Source: Candidatus Gastranaerophilales bacterium
GTDB taxonomy: Bacteria > Cyanobacteriota > Vampirovibrionia > Gastranaerophilales > Gastranaerophilaceae
NCBI GenBank assembly: GCA_944323615.1
Contig: CALUTG010000004.1
Coordinates: 19,381 to 83,380, forward strand
Direction of reading: 5' to 3'
Length of the DNA: 64,000 nt
In this document: one piece after another, positions 17,498 to 26,506 of the stretch
How positions within the stretch are numbered: position 1 is the stretch's first letter
Layout of the letters: each line of letters begins with the position of its first letter
Translations under genes and position numbers: made by a program
The notes under the pieces: generated by a model
Database searches by the model: none
Seen by the model: only the letters and a program-made list of their open reading frames with translations
What the model was told of the DNA's origin: nothing

Positions 17498-18023
17498 TTT
17501 GTTTCTTCTTTCTACTTTGAGTGTTTTTGCTTATGAGACGGTTATTATAAAATATCCGCCGGAAGAATTGTGGCAAAAGGTTTATTACAGAAAAGTCGGA
17601 AATGAAGCAATATTGCAGCTTGTTCCGAAAGGACAGTCATATCAAAATTGGACAAGGACTATTATTGTACATGCATATAATTTTGCTGAATATCCTATCG
17701 GGGTTTTTATGGCGAATAATATTGCTAAAATGCAAAAAAACAATCCCAGCGGTAAATATAAATATTTACGGGTTCGGGATAATGATATGATTGCCGGCAG
17801 ATGTACGGAAAATTATAACGGAATACAGGCTCAATGTGAAATTTTCAGAGCATCAAGAGCCCATGAGGGTATAATAAGCATACACTATATCAACAGGAAT
17901 AAAAGTGAATTTATGCGGGAATATAACAAGTGGTACGACATTATTCGCAAAGCTAAATATTATAACAGTTACTACAGGGATGAGAGAATTCTTGATAAAG
18001 CAGAATTTTATGAGCTCTGGTAG
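17475..18023 (+). CDS. Exported protein of unknown function
   Basis: A 182-residue protein with signal peptide MKKVLLFSLFLLSTLSVFA and a mature part rich in Tyr and Asn. Two Cys (GRCTEN and AQCEIF, about 10 residues apart) could form a disulphide. It overlaps the Nif3 gene by 23 bp, with an RBS (AAGGAG) inside that gene. I do not recognise the family. Location is periplasm or beyond. Confidence 0.72.
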   Translation: MKKVLLFSLFLLSTLSVFAYETVIIKYPPEELWQKVYYRKVGNEAILQLVPKGQSYQNWTRTIIVHAYNFAEYPIGVFMANNIAKMQKNNPSGKYKYLRVRDNDMIAGRCTENYNGIQAQCEIFRASRAHEGIISIHYINRNKSEFMREYNKWYDIIRKAKYYNSYYRDERILDKAEFYELW

Positions 18024-18133
18024 TTAAAATCTACATTGCGTAATAAAACTTTACAAATTCCCTAATTCAGGCAATTTTTTCCATTCATTAACGTTACCAA
18101 AAATGTGAAGTAATTAAGAAGGATAATTTTAGT

Positions 18134-19861
18134 ATGAAAATTTTACCCTCAAACCAATATTATTCAAGTAGAGAATCCCATCCGGCATTTGGTGCAAAAG
18201 TAAATAAAAAAGTTGTTACTGGTGTTACGGACGGACTTTTTCAAGAATTATCCGGTGCGGTACAGGCAGATGGTTTGGCGCAGAAAATCCGTGAACAAAT
18301 AACAAATCCAAAGCAAAAGAATATATTTTTTGCGACGGTTGCATCCTTGATAACAGCTACAGCTGCACAGCTTACAGGTATTTTAACAGGAGAAGCCCCG
18401 GCAGAAAATACTTCAGATTCAGACATAATTGAGACTAAAAAAACTCCTAAAAAAGTTGAAAATTCCGACGGGGATGTTTATGAGGCTGCAGTTAAGAATG
18501 AGGACTCAAAGGAAACCAAAACAGAACTTAGGTTATCCAAACATAAAGGAATTTTGACGAAAGTTGAGACAGATTTAATTGCAACAGTAAATCAAATTTC
18601 AAAATCAATGAAGCTTCAAGAAAATGTAAATGCCAAATTGGCAGAGATTTATAATAAGTTTTGCGGTGCAAATTACAAAGGAGCGCATTATTCTGCTGAG
18701 AATGAACTGAGACAAAATAAAGATATTGCGCAGGATTTAAATAAAGAACTTACACAATGCGGGACAATTGAAGATTTAAACAATGTAATTTTTAGGTATA
18801 ATAAGTACTCTCTTGAACCTGATAATACCAATTCTGAGACAATAAAGGTTATACAGGATTATAATAAATTTACAAATGCTTATATATCTTTAACCAGAGA
18901 CAAAAAGAATGAAACAAAGCAGCACCTTGTTGAAGAGTTTGTAAAAGATATTAATGCTTTACCTTTGCCAAAAAGCATTAAACAAATGCGCTTAAAAAGT
19001 ATTAATGATGAGTATAGCGATAATCTGCCTCAACTGGTATCTGTTTATTATGAAATAAAGAACAATTCTGCTGATTTAGCAGAAAAATTTCTGACACTCA
19101 TTAACAGTAAACGAATTTCAAATACAGCTTTGCAAGACTGGAACGGGTTTGCTTATAAAACTTATTTAGATTTTTTTGAATATAATTCTATGGTCAAAAA
19201 TGGAATAGATGAAGCTTCTATTAAAGAAATTGCAATGCAAAAAAGAAATACAAAAATGGAAGATTCAATAACTGTTACAGATAAGGAAAACTTTGCTTTA
19301 ACACCACCGGCTAAATTTATTGATAAAAATTTCCGTTTTATAAATACTATTTTTAAGTTGGTACATAGTAAGGAAAATTATGCTTCGCTTAATGTAAAAG
19401 AGCCTGAGACATATACAATTGCTGATATTGAATCTGAAATTCTAAAACGTTCCGATTCATATCCGAACCTGATAAAACATCTTACAGTAACAGACAAAAC
19501 ATATTTGAATCAGGGTAAAATGCAGAATCTTTTAAATCTGTATTATGGTAACAAGGTAAATACAAATATGTTTACAATACATAGCTACCTGAGATTTATT
19601 GAAAGAGTGGTATTTCCAACTATTAATGAATATCAGGGGCTTGAAGATACTAACTGTAACATAATCAACACGACATATATCAATAAAATGAAGGATTTTA
19701 GATGTATATTGCGTGATGCTTTCAAACAACCTTTGGAAATCCAGACATATATGCACAATGATGTTAAGGCCCCTCAATTTGAAATTCCGATGGCTAATTC
19801 CGAGGGTAATAATTTTGTTATTACTATTAATGCTGCGAATAAAATTCATACTATTTTCTAG
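18134..19861 (+). CDS. Large helical protein with lineage N-terminal motif
   Basis: A 575-residue protein of unknown function starting MKILPSNQYYS with HPAFGAKVNKK at residues 17-27, the short tag seen on other proteins in this window. Residues about 60-85 are weakly hydrophobic (NIFFATVASLITATAAQLTG), then an acidic linker (EAPAENTSDSD). The remaining 480 residues are predicted helical and polar without a motif I know. No Cys-rich or catalytic signature is visible. The RBS is AGAAGGAT. It stands alone, followed by a 13-bp hairpin. Confidence 0.65.
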   Translation: MKILPSNQYYSSRESHPAFGAKVNKKVVTGVTDGLFQELSGAVQADGLAQKIREQITNPKQKNIFFATVASLITATAAQLTGILTGEAPAENTSDSDIIETKKTPKKVENSDGDVYEAAVKNEDSKETKTELRLSKHKGILTKVETDLIATVNQISKSMKLQENVNAKLAEIYNKFCGANYKGAHYSAENELRQNKDIAQDLNKELTQCGTIEDLNNVIFRYNKYSLEPDNTNSETIKVIQDYNKFTNAYISLTRDKKNETKQHLVEEFVKDINALPLPKSIKQMRLKSINDEYSDNLPQLVSVYYEIKNNSADLAEKFLTLINSKRISNTALQDWNGFAYKTYLDFFEYNSMVKNGIDEASIKEIAMQKRNTKMEDSITVTDKENFALTPPAKFIDKNFRFINTIFKLVHSKENYASLNVKEPETYTIADIESEILKRSDSYPNLIKHLTVTDKTYLNQGKMQNLLNLYYGNKVNTNMFTIHSYLRFIERVVFPTINEYQGLEDTNCNIINTTYINKMKDFRCILRDAFKQPLEIQTYMHNDVKAPQFEIPMANSEGNNFVITINAANKIHTIF

Positions 19862-19908
19862 CCTTAATCCTATATTGAAGCAACAAAAAAAACGAAATTT
19901 ACTTTTAT

Positions 19909-19938
19909 AGTTATTATTCCCGAACGGGAATAATAACT
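19909..19938 (+). terminator. 13-bp perfect palindrome after the 575-residue protein gene
   Basis: AGTTATTATTCCC, loop GAAC, GGGAATAATAACT. No T run follows on either strand, so it could be a terminator-like hairpin or a protein-binding operator. The rest of the 415-bp gap to 20277 shows only an AT-rich promoter-like stretch (TATAAT at 20233-20238) before the next gene. Confidence 0.4.
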
Positions 19939-20277
19939 TGGCAATCTACGGAAAAAGTATATAATATTCCTGTACGGTAATATTTAGGTGAATATAATAA
20001 TAAAATCGGCTCAAGATATAGGAAAAATAGTAAAGTAAGCCCGCAAAAAACAAAATTTTACACAAGTGCAGCTTGCCCGGCTTTCTAATACCGGAACACA
20101 CTTTTTTGTCTGACTTAGAAAATGATAAACCGACTTGCATAATTAATAAAGAAATAAAAGTTCTGCCCAAATATAGCTAATCTATCGAAAATAATAAATC
20201 TATTATTTTAATAATACTTAACAATATATTGTATAATTTAATATGAAATGGTATCCTCTTGCTAAAAAGGAGTACAT

Positions 20278-21267
20278 ATGTTAATTCAACCAATTGCAAA
20301 AACAAATTTTATTAGTGGCAAATGTTTAAATCAAGCAAAAGTTAAAAATATTTCTTTTGGAGATGGTCCCGGTATGGCACAAAATGCCTTAAGAACAACT
20401 ACATATTACCCGGATTATGAAAAACTAAATATTTTAGGTAGGACGAAAAGTCAATTAAAAGATTTAGCTGAATATTTTCATAAATCATCTCAGTCTGAAA
20501 TTGAATGGTATTGTGGAAAAGAAAAATTCTTTTTATCAAAAAGTATTTTTAAAAAACGAGTGGCAGTTTTAACCGCTGCTATAGCACCTGTTGTTGCAAA
20601 CAGATTAGCAATGGAGAAAAGAATTTCCGAATTGCAGGGGAAGAAAACTGTCGGTGCAGCAACAGTAAGTGATCATCAAGAAAGATTAACATCATTATTT
20701 ACAAATTTAGTAAAAGCCGAAAAATCCAGAATCAAGGATGTTCCAATCACTAATGGTATTTTGATTCATGGAGAATCTAAAAATAAAAAAGAAATAACAA
20801 ATTGGTTAGCTAATACTTCTGGTGCTACATACAAAAAAATATGTTTTGATAAATATAATCCATTAAGTACTATTCAAAAGATTGTAGATATCTCAGAAAA
20901 TGCAGAAGCAAGTTTTAAACATTCCGGTCAAAGAACCTTACTAGAGGTGGAAAATTTAGATGAAATGTTAACTAATAAATCATCTCGGGATGGTATTTTA
21001 ATGATAGGTAGGTTCAAAGGTTTGGCAGAAAGATTATCAAAAGACTATCACACTACATTATTAATGACTACCGAGAAACCTCTTGAACAATTTGAAGCAG
21101 CTTCTATTGCTCCGCATAGATTTGGTATCCAGTTGGAAATGAAAAATGGACTAACCGGTTCTGAAGAAAATGAATTAAAAACATTACAAAAAGAAGTTGC
21201 CAGATTAGATGAAAAAGCTGAAAATTTAAATAATGAATTCCGTAAAATCAATTGGTTTGCATCATAA
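20278..21267 (+). CDS. AAA-like protein without P-loop, lineage N-terminal motif
   Basis: A 329-residue protein beginning MLIQPIAKTNF with NISFGDGP at about residues 25-32. Residues about 160-285 are a paralogue of the C-terminus of the next gene: both have NGIL..G, then YKKI, then EVENLDEML and the block MIGRFKGLAERLSK, ending in APHRFGIQ. The layout resembles an AAA+ ATPase core (a Walker-B-like hydrophobic strand and sensor-1-like LLMTTEKP), but the P-loop position reads HGESKNKKE, lacking GKT. It may be an inactive AAA domain that pairs with the active one encoded at 23069. RBS AAAGGAG at 20267-20273. Confidence 0.6.
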   Translation: MLIQPIAKTNFISGKCLNQAKVKNISFGDGPGMAQNALRTTTYYPDYEKLNILGRTKSQLKDLAEYFHKSSQSEIEWYCGKEKFFLSKSIFKKRVAVLTAAIAPVVANRLAMEKRISELQGKKTVGAATVSDHQERLTSLFTNLVKAEKSRIKDVPITNGILIHGESKNKKEITNWLANTSGATYKKICFDKYNPLSTIQKIVDISENAEASFKHSGQRTLLEVENLDEMLTNKSSRDGILMIGRFKGLAERLSKDYHTTLLMTTEKPLEQFEAASIAPHRFGIQLEMKNGLTGSEENELKTLQKEVARLDEKAENLNNEFRKINWFAS

Positions 21268-23059
21268 TAATTCTTTATTGTCATCCGATTTTTGTCAGAC
21301 TACATTTAAGCAAAAATCAGATAATAAACAAGACAATAGATGCACAAATAGTCTTTTATATAGCTCCTTGGCTGCATTAGGTGCAGTTTCTTTAGGGGTG
21401 TTGTTTATAAGAAGGAAAAAACAAAATTCTCAAAACAAAAAGCTTAGTGTGAATGAAATTTTAAATAGTTTACCGGCTAATATAGCAGAAAAAGTTCGAT
21501 ATGATTATGATAATCCGATGCATAAAAATATTATCGAGCATATTATTGACAAAGAAGAGTTTAATAAAATCAAATTATTTTTGGCTCTTTTAAAAAATAA
21601 TTGTTTTAATACTGCCCCCCCTCCTAACATAATTAAAACCAACCTGGACGAAACAAATTCTAAAATGTTGAGTAACATTCTATTCCGTGATTGTGGTCAA
21701 AGTGTCAAAAATTTAAAGTACACAAAAGATCCGGATAAATTTGTGCAGGCTTTAGATATAACCGCTGATAATCTTGAGAGTTCAAATAAGTTTTTGGGCA
21801 TTTATATTGAAAACTATAAGGAATTTATTAAAGATTTAAATAATTTTTCCGATAAAAGTGTAAAAAATAGGTTTCAAAATTTATTGGAACATGTAAAAGA
21901 TAAAAATGTAACTTTTTGGGTTAAAGATGATTTAAATAATAACAATCACGATTTCAGTAATATAGTATTAAATTTTGATAATAAAATTGATTTAAAAAAT
22001 ATAAAGGATGCTTATGAAAATTCTAATACTCGTGAGGTATTAAAATTCTACACTGTTGCTGATTCAAAATTACAGGATTTTGTCGGAGACAAAAAAACAT
22101 TAGCACAAATTGATTGTATATCGAGTTTGTATGCTCATGAGCCTGTTAATACAAATTTTTTAATGGTTAATCAAGATAAATCAATGGTAAACACATTTCT
22201 GCAAACCTTGACCTCTGATACAAAGAATAACATAACAGAGATAGACACTTCTAAACCAAAAGACGAGTTGTTAAAACAGTTAAAAGCAGTTGAGGCAAAG
22301 GCAGAAAAAGATTTTTATTGTACCGGCAAACTAACTGTTTTACATTATTCAGATTTTAAATTAATTAATAGCGTTAATGAAATACAAGACCAAATAAAAT
22401 GTATGCAAAATAAAGAATATATAATTAATGTCTCGGAAACAGCAAACATTAAAGAAATACCTAATAGTTTATTAGATAAAAATTATGTATTTTTTATTAA
22501 TCAAACTAACGATGATTCCGGTTCAATTCTCAATGAAATTATTGAAAAAAATATAGAACAACCTTTCAAATATATAGGTGATAACGGTAATCATTTTATT
22601 AAAACATTTTTAAAACCATTGGCTTATGAAAAAGCCGGAGAATCGTATTACGAAATTCCCAATGGCATATTATTTTATGGTGAAAATAGAGAGCATCTAT
22701 TATCAACTATCGATTCTTTAAAACACTGCTGCGGTGTTAATTATAAAAAAATACACTATTTCGATGAACAACCATTGAATGTTATTAATGAATTAGTAAA
22801 AGCTGCAGAAGAAGCAGAAGAAGTTTTTAACCAAACTGGTGTAAGGACAATAGTGGAAATTGAAAACTTAGATTCAATGCTAATTAACCAAAAGAACCGG
22901 AATGACATAATAATGATAGGTCGGTTTAAAGGCTTGACAGAAAGATTATCAAAAAATTATCATACTACAATTGTTACTGCAACAACCAAACCGTTGGAAT
23001 TATTTGAACCGGCAAGCATTGCCCCCCATCGATTTGGAATACAAGTGAAAATTGACTAA
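21233..23059 (+). CDS. AAA-like protein without P-loop, membrane-anchored paralogue
   Basis: 608 residues if started at ATG 21233, inside the previous gene's 3' end. The start is uncertain; an in-frame start slightly upstream or downstream is possible. A hydrophobic segment (SSLAALGAVSLGVLFI) followed by RRKKQ lies near residues 43-62, suggesting one membrane span. The central 380 residues are unrecognised. The C-terminal 130 residues are paralogous to the previous protein and again lack a P-loop (FYGENREH). It ends 9 bp before the next gene. The three neighbours look like a duplicated AAA family in one operon. Confidence 0.6.
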   Translation: MNSVKSIGLHHNNSLLSSDFCQTTFKQKSDNKQDNRCTNSLLYSSLAALGAVSLGVLFIRRKKQNSQNKKLSVNEILNSLPANIAEKVRYDYDNPMHKNIIEHIIDKEEFNKIKLFLALLKNNCFNTAPPPNIIKTNLDETNSKMLSNILFRDCGQSVKNLKYTKDPDKFVQALDITADNLESSNKFLGIYIENYKEFIKDLNNFSDKSVKNRFQNLLEHVKDKNVTFWVKDDLNNNNHDFSNIVLNFDNKIDLKNIKDAYENSNTREVLKFYTVADSKLQDFVGDKKTLAQIDCISSLYAHEPVNTNFLMVNQDKSMVNTFLQTLTSDTKNNITEIDTSKPKDELLKQLKAVEAKAEKDFYCTGKLTVLHYSDFKLINSVNEIQDQIKCMQNKEYIINVSETANIKEIPNSLLDKNYVFFINQTNDDSGSILNEIIEKNIEQPFKYIGDNGNHFIKTFLKPLAYEKAGESYYEIPNGILFYGENREHLLSTIDSLKHCCGVNYKKIHYFDEQPLNVINELVKAAEEAEEVFNQTGVRTIVEIENLDSMLINQKNRNDIIMIGRFKGLTERLSKNYHTTIVTATTKPLELFEPASIAPHRFGIQVKID

Positions 23060-23068
23060 GAGGAAAAG

Positions 23069-24163
23069 ATGTTAATTCAACCTATATCAGCTACTTTGAT
23101 AAACCCAAACAATTATCAACAAAATAAAAAAAATTATGCTAAAACCAATCTTACATTTGGCAATACAATTCAGGCAAACCGAACGCGTTTGAAGAACCTG
23201 CTCAAGGAAACTTTAACCAATTCAAGTACTATTTTGAGCGGAGATTCCCAGTATATTATGCTGCATAAAATAATTCAATACAATAAGCAGCTAGTATACT
23301 TGGAGCAAGAGTTCAATAAGCTCAATGAAATTCTTTTTAAAGTAAAAAAAGAAACCGATCTTGCTAATATTGAAAAATTTTTATCAAAAATGACTGAACT
23401 AAATAAAGACAGGGGGTTCGGAAGACTAATTGGTTATGATGATATTAAAGTATTATTAACAAATAATTTTATATTTGACTCTATGATGAAAGATAAAACT
23501 TCTATCGCCACAAAAGTTCCCAATGCAGTTTTATTTTTTGGACCAAATAGCAATGGCAAGTCAACGTTTGCAATTGCTCTTGCAGAGCAATCATTAGCAA
23601 ATCTAAAAATCTTAGATGCCGCAAATCATAGCGAAGCAGAATCTATAAATATACTGAAGATTTTTTTGCAAAAATCAAGACAAGACTATTTGCTAAGTGG
23701 TTGTGAAAAACAAAGAACGATAATTTTAATAAATGAAGCTGAATTTATAGAAAATCCTGAATTTGAATCAATCGCAAGTACTTGTTCTGAGAAATACAAT
23801 GCGACCTTATTCCTTACAACTAATCATCCGGAATTTATAAATAAAAATTTATTGGACAATCAAATAACACCAATTAAAGTTGGGATTGCCCCTCCAGACA
23901 AAGATACAGCTTATGCCATATTAAATAAAAAAATAGGAACAAAAGATGGTATTGAAGAAATTATTAGTTTATTATTTGCAAATCCTAATAAAAGATATTC
24001 AAATGGAATGATATGTAAGTTAATTGAACACGCACTCATGGATAATTCCAAAGATATTGTTAGAGGTATAAAAAAGAATATTAACAGGGATTTTTCACCA
24101 AATATTACAGAAGAAGAAATGAATTTGTTTAATCAGTACAAAACACTGTTAAAAGCTTATTAG
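23069..24163 (+). CDS. AAA+ ATPase-like protein with intact P-loop
   Basis: A 364-residue protein beginning MLIQPISATLI with NLTFGNTIQ at about residues 29-37. Walker A is FFGPNSNGKSTFAIA (near residue 155; G-x-x-x-x-G-K-S present). Walker B is TIILINEAEF, with Asn where Asp is usual before Glu. Sensor-1-like LTTNHPEF follows, and a small helical lid domain ends the protein. This is the only member of the three-gene cluster able to bind ATP by motif. An N-terminal coiled segment (residues 60-115) may mediate assembly. Function unknown. Confidence 0.65.
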   Translation: MLIQPISATLINPNNYQQNKKNYAKTNLTFGNTIQANRTRLKNLLKETLTNSSTILSGDSQYIMLHKIIQYNKQLVYLEQEFNKLNEILFKVKKETDLANIEKFLSKMTELNKDRGFGRLIGYDDIKVLLTNNFIFDSMMKDKTSIATKVPNAVLFFGPNSNGKSTFAIALAEQSLANLKILDAANHSEAESINILKIFLQKSRQDYLLSGCEKQRTIILINEAEFIENPEFESIASTCSEKYNATLFLTTNHPEFINKNLLDNQITPIKVGIAPPDKDTAYAILNKKIGTKDGIEEIISLLFANPNKRYSNGMICKLIEHALMDNSKDIVRGIKKNINRDFSPNITEEEMNLFNQYKTLLKAY

Positions 24164-24345
24164 AAAGATATAAACATTAGCGAGTTATATGTTTGAACTA
24201 GCTCTCTAGCAAACAAAGGATTTTATTATAAATAAACACTAAAAAGCAGAGAATTAATCCAAGGTTATTATGCCTACAAATAGCACTAACAGCGTATCGT
24301 GTGCTTGATAGAATTAGCCTCGTCTCTCTAAAGAAAACTGAAATC

Positions 24346-24635
24346 TGGAGATGGCGGGAGTGTCTTGGTCGCTCGCGTTTAACGGCAATTACGCGATTTG
24401 CAGCGGAGATTGCCTCCTTGCAAATCGCTCCAGCCTCAGCTCGCTCCCGCTCGAACCCGTTGACGAGGCTTCGCCTTGTCGGCAGGTTTTTTGCTTCTAC
24501 AGCTACATGCTAGTCGTTTTATCTATAAGGGTGACAAGAAGTTATTATATTAGATTATAGAGTATATCTTATGTCACCCGTCAAAATAATCTTTTCTTTT
24601 TGATTACTTTTTCTTTTTAGTAAAGAAAAAGTAAT
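24346..24635 (-). repeat. Non-coding element beyond the tmRNA 3' end, flanked by a 16-bp direct repeat
   Basis: TGGAGATGGCGGGAGT at 24346-24361 exactly repeats the tmRNA 3' end at 24636-24651. Between them, read on the minus strand, are the tmRNA hairpin, CGACTAGC, GAGCGAGCTGAGGCTGGAG, an internal stem-loop (GATTTGC ... GCAAATC) and TTGCCGTTAAACGCGAGCGA followed by CAAGAC. This is the same order and core as in the repeats after tRNA-Gly. The stem of the internal hairpin differs from the tRNA-Gly copies, but pairing is kept on both sides. Frames through this stretch look incidental. It fills most of the gap between the AAA gene and ssrA. Confidence 0.8.
24603..24635 (-). terminator. 14-bp hairpin immediately after tmRNA
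   Basis: ATTACTTTTTCTTT (24603-24616), loop, AAAGAAAAAGTAAT (24622-24635), directly abutting the tmRNA 3' end. On the minus strand it supplies runs of T and can end tmRNA transcription. Confidence 0.65.
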
Positions 24636-25027
24636 TGGAGATGGCGGGAGTCGAACCCGCGTCCATCGTGGATAAAAACGAACTTCTACGAGTGTAGTAA
24701 CTTATTATCTCGTCCTGATACGGAAAGTTACCTAACCTGAATCAGGACAAAGCTTTTTTGCAGAAAGCTAACTTCCAATGGCAAATCTTGATACGCATAC
24801 CATCATTTGCGCACTGCAGCTTGCATAATCCTCATTCGGCCAAGCGGCAAGCTGGCCTGACCGAAGGGCTGAACTGCTATAATTAAGCAGCGAGTCTTTG
24901 TGCTCTGTAATCAGCTAATGAAACAACTTTGTTGTCATTTCTTTTGTTTGCTCGTTGATAAACGGGAACAGCGCCCGTACTCGCAATCCGGATCTACCAA
25001 TCACGGCGTCAAAACCATTACATCCCC
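24636..25027 (-). ncRNA. ssrA: tmRNA
   Basis: A 392-nt transfer-messenger RNA that frees stalled ribosomes and tags the unfinished protein for degradation. The 5' end GGGGATGTAATGG (minus strand from 25027) pairs with the 3' end CATCTCC (24637-24643). The T arm is GCGGGTTCGACTCCCGC. CCA is not encoded. The tag reading frame runs from GCA at 24951 down to the TAA at 24883-24885: 22 residues starting ANKRNDN and ending AQRLAA, with the usual hydrophobic LAA protease signal. Its 5' 23 nt and upstream region are duplicated at 25163, and a repeat element lies past its 3' end. Confidence 0.95.
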
Positions 25028-25229
25028 ATGGAATTATTTAGAGAGAAGACGGCTCCGCTCGAAAAACCTGCTTGCATTTGCTTTCGCAAACGCAACTCCG
25101 TTTTTCTCGACTCCACCTCGGCGGTTTAACCGCCTCGGCTTGCCCATTGCCCTCGCCGGGCAGGCGTCAAAACCATTACATCCCCATGGAATTATTTAGA
25201 GAGAAGACGGCTCCGCTCGAAAAACCTGC
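25005..25229 (-). repeat. 67-bp direct repeat duplicating the tmRNA 5' end and promoter region
   Basis: Bases 25005-25071 and 25163-25229 are identical: the first 23 nt of tmRNA plus 44 bp upstream. The 91 bp between them contain inverted repeats (GAGGCGGTTAAACCGCC; GCGTTTGCGAAAGCAAATGC on the minus strand). The distal copy is an orphan tmRNA start that could still be transcribed into the real gene. The rest of the gap to 25454 shows no gene. Confidence 0.85.
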
Positions 25230-25454
25230 ATATTCTAAGGAATATCCATCTTGCTCCAATTCTTTGATCCTGGATTTCTCTGTTTTTTCAATGTTCGCAG
25301 ATACAGTATAAGCTATTTTTCCTTCCTTTTCAAGCCTTCTAATTTTTGCTATCTTTCAAAGTCTGACTTTTCCTTATCTGCACTTGAAAATTTCCAAAAA
25401 TAGGTTAAAATAAGAATACAGGCATGGGTGACGCTAACACCCATACCCGCATCC

Positions 25455-25529
25455 CTAAATAAGGGATTTGGTTATGAGAACTAATACAATAATAAGTATT
25501 AGTTCTTCTTCGTTGATTTTAACTATCAT
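25455..25529 (-). CDS. Possible 24-residue hydrophobic peptide with structured ribosome binding site
   Basis: A very short frame with a perfect Shine-Dalgarno (AGGAGG, 25535-25540 on the minus strand) 5 nt before its ATG. The peptide starts MIVKINEEE and then has a ten-residue hydrophobic run LILIIVLVLI. A perfect 12-bp inverted repeat (ATTTTAACTATC / GATAGTTAAAAT) brackets the ribosome binding site, placing it in a hairpin loop. A second hairpin (ATGGGTG ... CACCCAT, about 25422-25442) lies downstream and may terminate it. Such features resemble small membrane peptides of type I toxin systems or regulatory leaders, but no family is recognised. Confidence 0.4.
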   Translation of the reverse strand: MIVKINEEELILIIVLVLITKSLI

Positions 25530-25648
25530 TTTAACCTCCTTTCTTGATAGTTAAAATGCGTGTTAAAATCTTTAGCCTGTATTCCATTTCAATGTATAAA
25601 ATAAATTATACATAATACAGGATTTTAAAGAATCATTTTTTTAATATA

Positions 25649-26254
25649 TTATCCAACCGGCTCAAAATCAATTGCGCCATGTTTACATATCGGGCAGATG
25701 TAATCAGGAGGTAAAACTTCGCCTTCATATATATATCCGCAAATCTTGCAGCGCCAGCCTTTTTTATTGGTTTGCTGCGGCTTTGGCTTAACATTATTCT
25801 GATAAAAATCGTATGTCATCGTAGGCTTATCAGTCAGGCTTTGTGCTTCTACCAGTTGTGCAATAAATAATGTATGGGTTTCCAGATCAATTTCCTGTTT
25901 CACATACGCAGAAATAAAAGCATTTGCACCTTCTGTCACATATAAAACACCATTGGGGCTTCTTTTTGCCTGTTCAAAAGATTCAAACTTATTAACATTT
26001 TTTCCGCTCTGATATCCGAAGTGTTTAAATTCAGCAAAATCAGCTTCTTCAGATAAAATAGAAAGATTAAATTTTTTTGTTCTTTGTATCATTCCGTTTG
26101 TATAATTCTTTTTATTAACCGCTATGGCAATCTGCAATGGATCAGATGTAACCTGCATAACGGTATTGATAATGCATCCGTTGTCTTTTTCATCCTCTTT
26201 TGCTGTTAATACATACAATCCGTAGCCAATTTTAAATAAAACGCTTGTATCCAT
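25649..26254 (-). CDS. Flavin reductase-like protein with C-terminal rubredoxin domain
   Basis: I choose ATG 26254 (MDTSVLFKIGYGLYVL; RBS AGAGGGAT just upstream) over the ATG at 26281. Residues 1-150 match the flavin reductase/FMN-binding split-barrel family (TVMQVTSDPLQIAIAVNKKN, KFNLSILSEEAD). After a Lys/Pro/Gln linker, residues 165-200 form a rubredoxin (WRCKICGYIYEGEVLPPDY, then CPICKHG; two C-x-x-C pairs). This fusion, known from anaerobes as high-molecular-weight rubredoxin, passes electrons to oxygen- or NO-reducing flavoproteins. No partner flavodiiron gene is adjacent. Monocistronic, divergent from the gene at 26507. Confidence 0.88.
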   Translation of the reverse strand: MDTSVLFKIGYGLYVLTAKEDEKDNGCIINTVMQVTSDPLQIAIAVNKKNYTNGMIQRTKKFNLSILSEEADFAEFKHFGYQSGKNVNKFESFEQAKRSPNGVLYVTEGANAFISAYVKQEIDLETHTLFIAQLVEAQSLTDKPTMTYDFYQNNVKPKPQQTNKKGWRCKICGYIYEGEVLPPDYICPICKHGAIDFEPVG

Positions 26255-26506
26255 TCTAATCCCTCTTTTTGCTTGTACCATTTTAATTAATATATGTTTA
26301 TATTACCACATAAAGTGCCAAAACTGTTACATTTTAATTTAAACAATATTGACTGATAGCTGCTCTAAAGTTATATAATTTTAAATATAGGAGAAAAAGT
26401 ATGAAATAATTAAAATTTAAACTGTAAAGAAATTGTAACAATAATAGCAAAATAATTTTTGTTTAACCTTTCTTACAAATACTACTAACAAGAAAGGTTT
26501 TTTTTT

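Noticed and set aside
20278..23059. Possible single gene split by frameshift (20278-21267 and 21233-23059)
   Set aside because: Both products contain their own copy of the same C-terminal core, so they are paralogues in tandem rather than two halves of one gene.
24301..25311. Several 70-100 residue frames over the tmRNA and its flanks
   Set aside because: They lie over ssrA and its duplicated ends in the opposite or other frames; the RNA gene explains the sequence.
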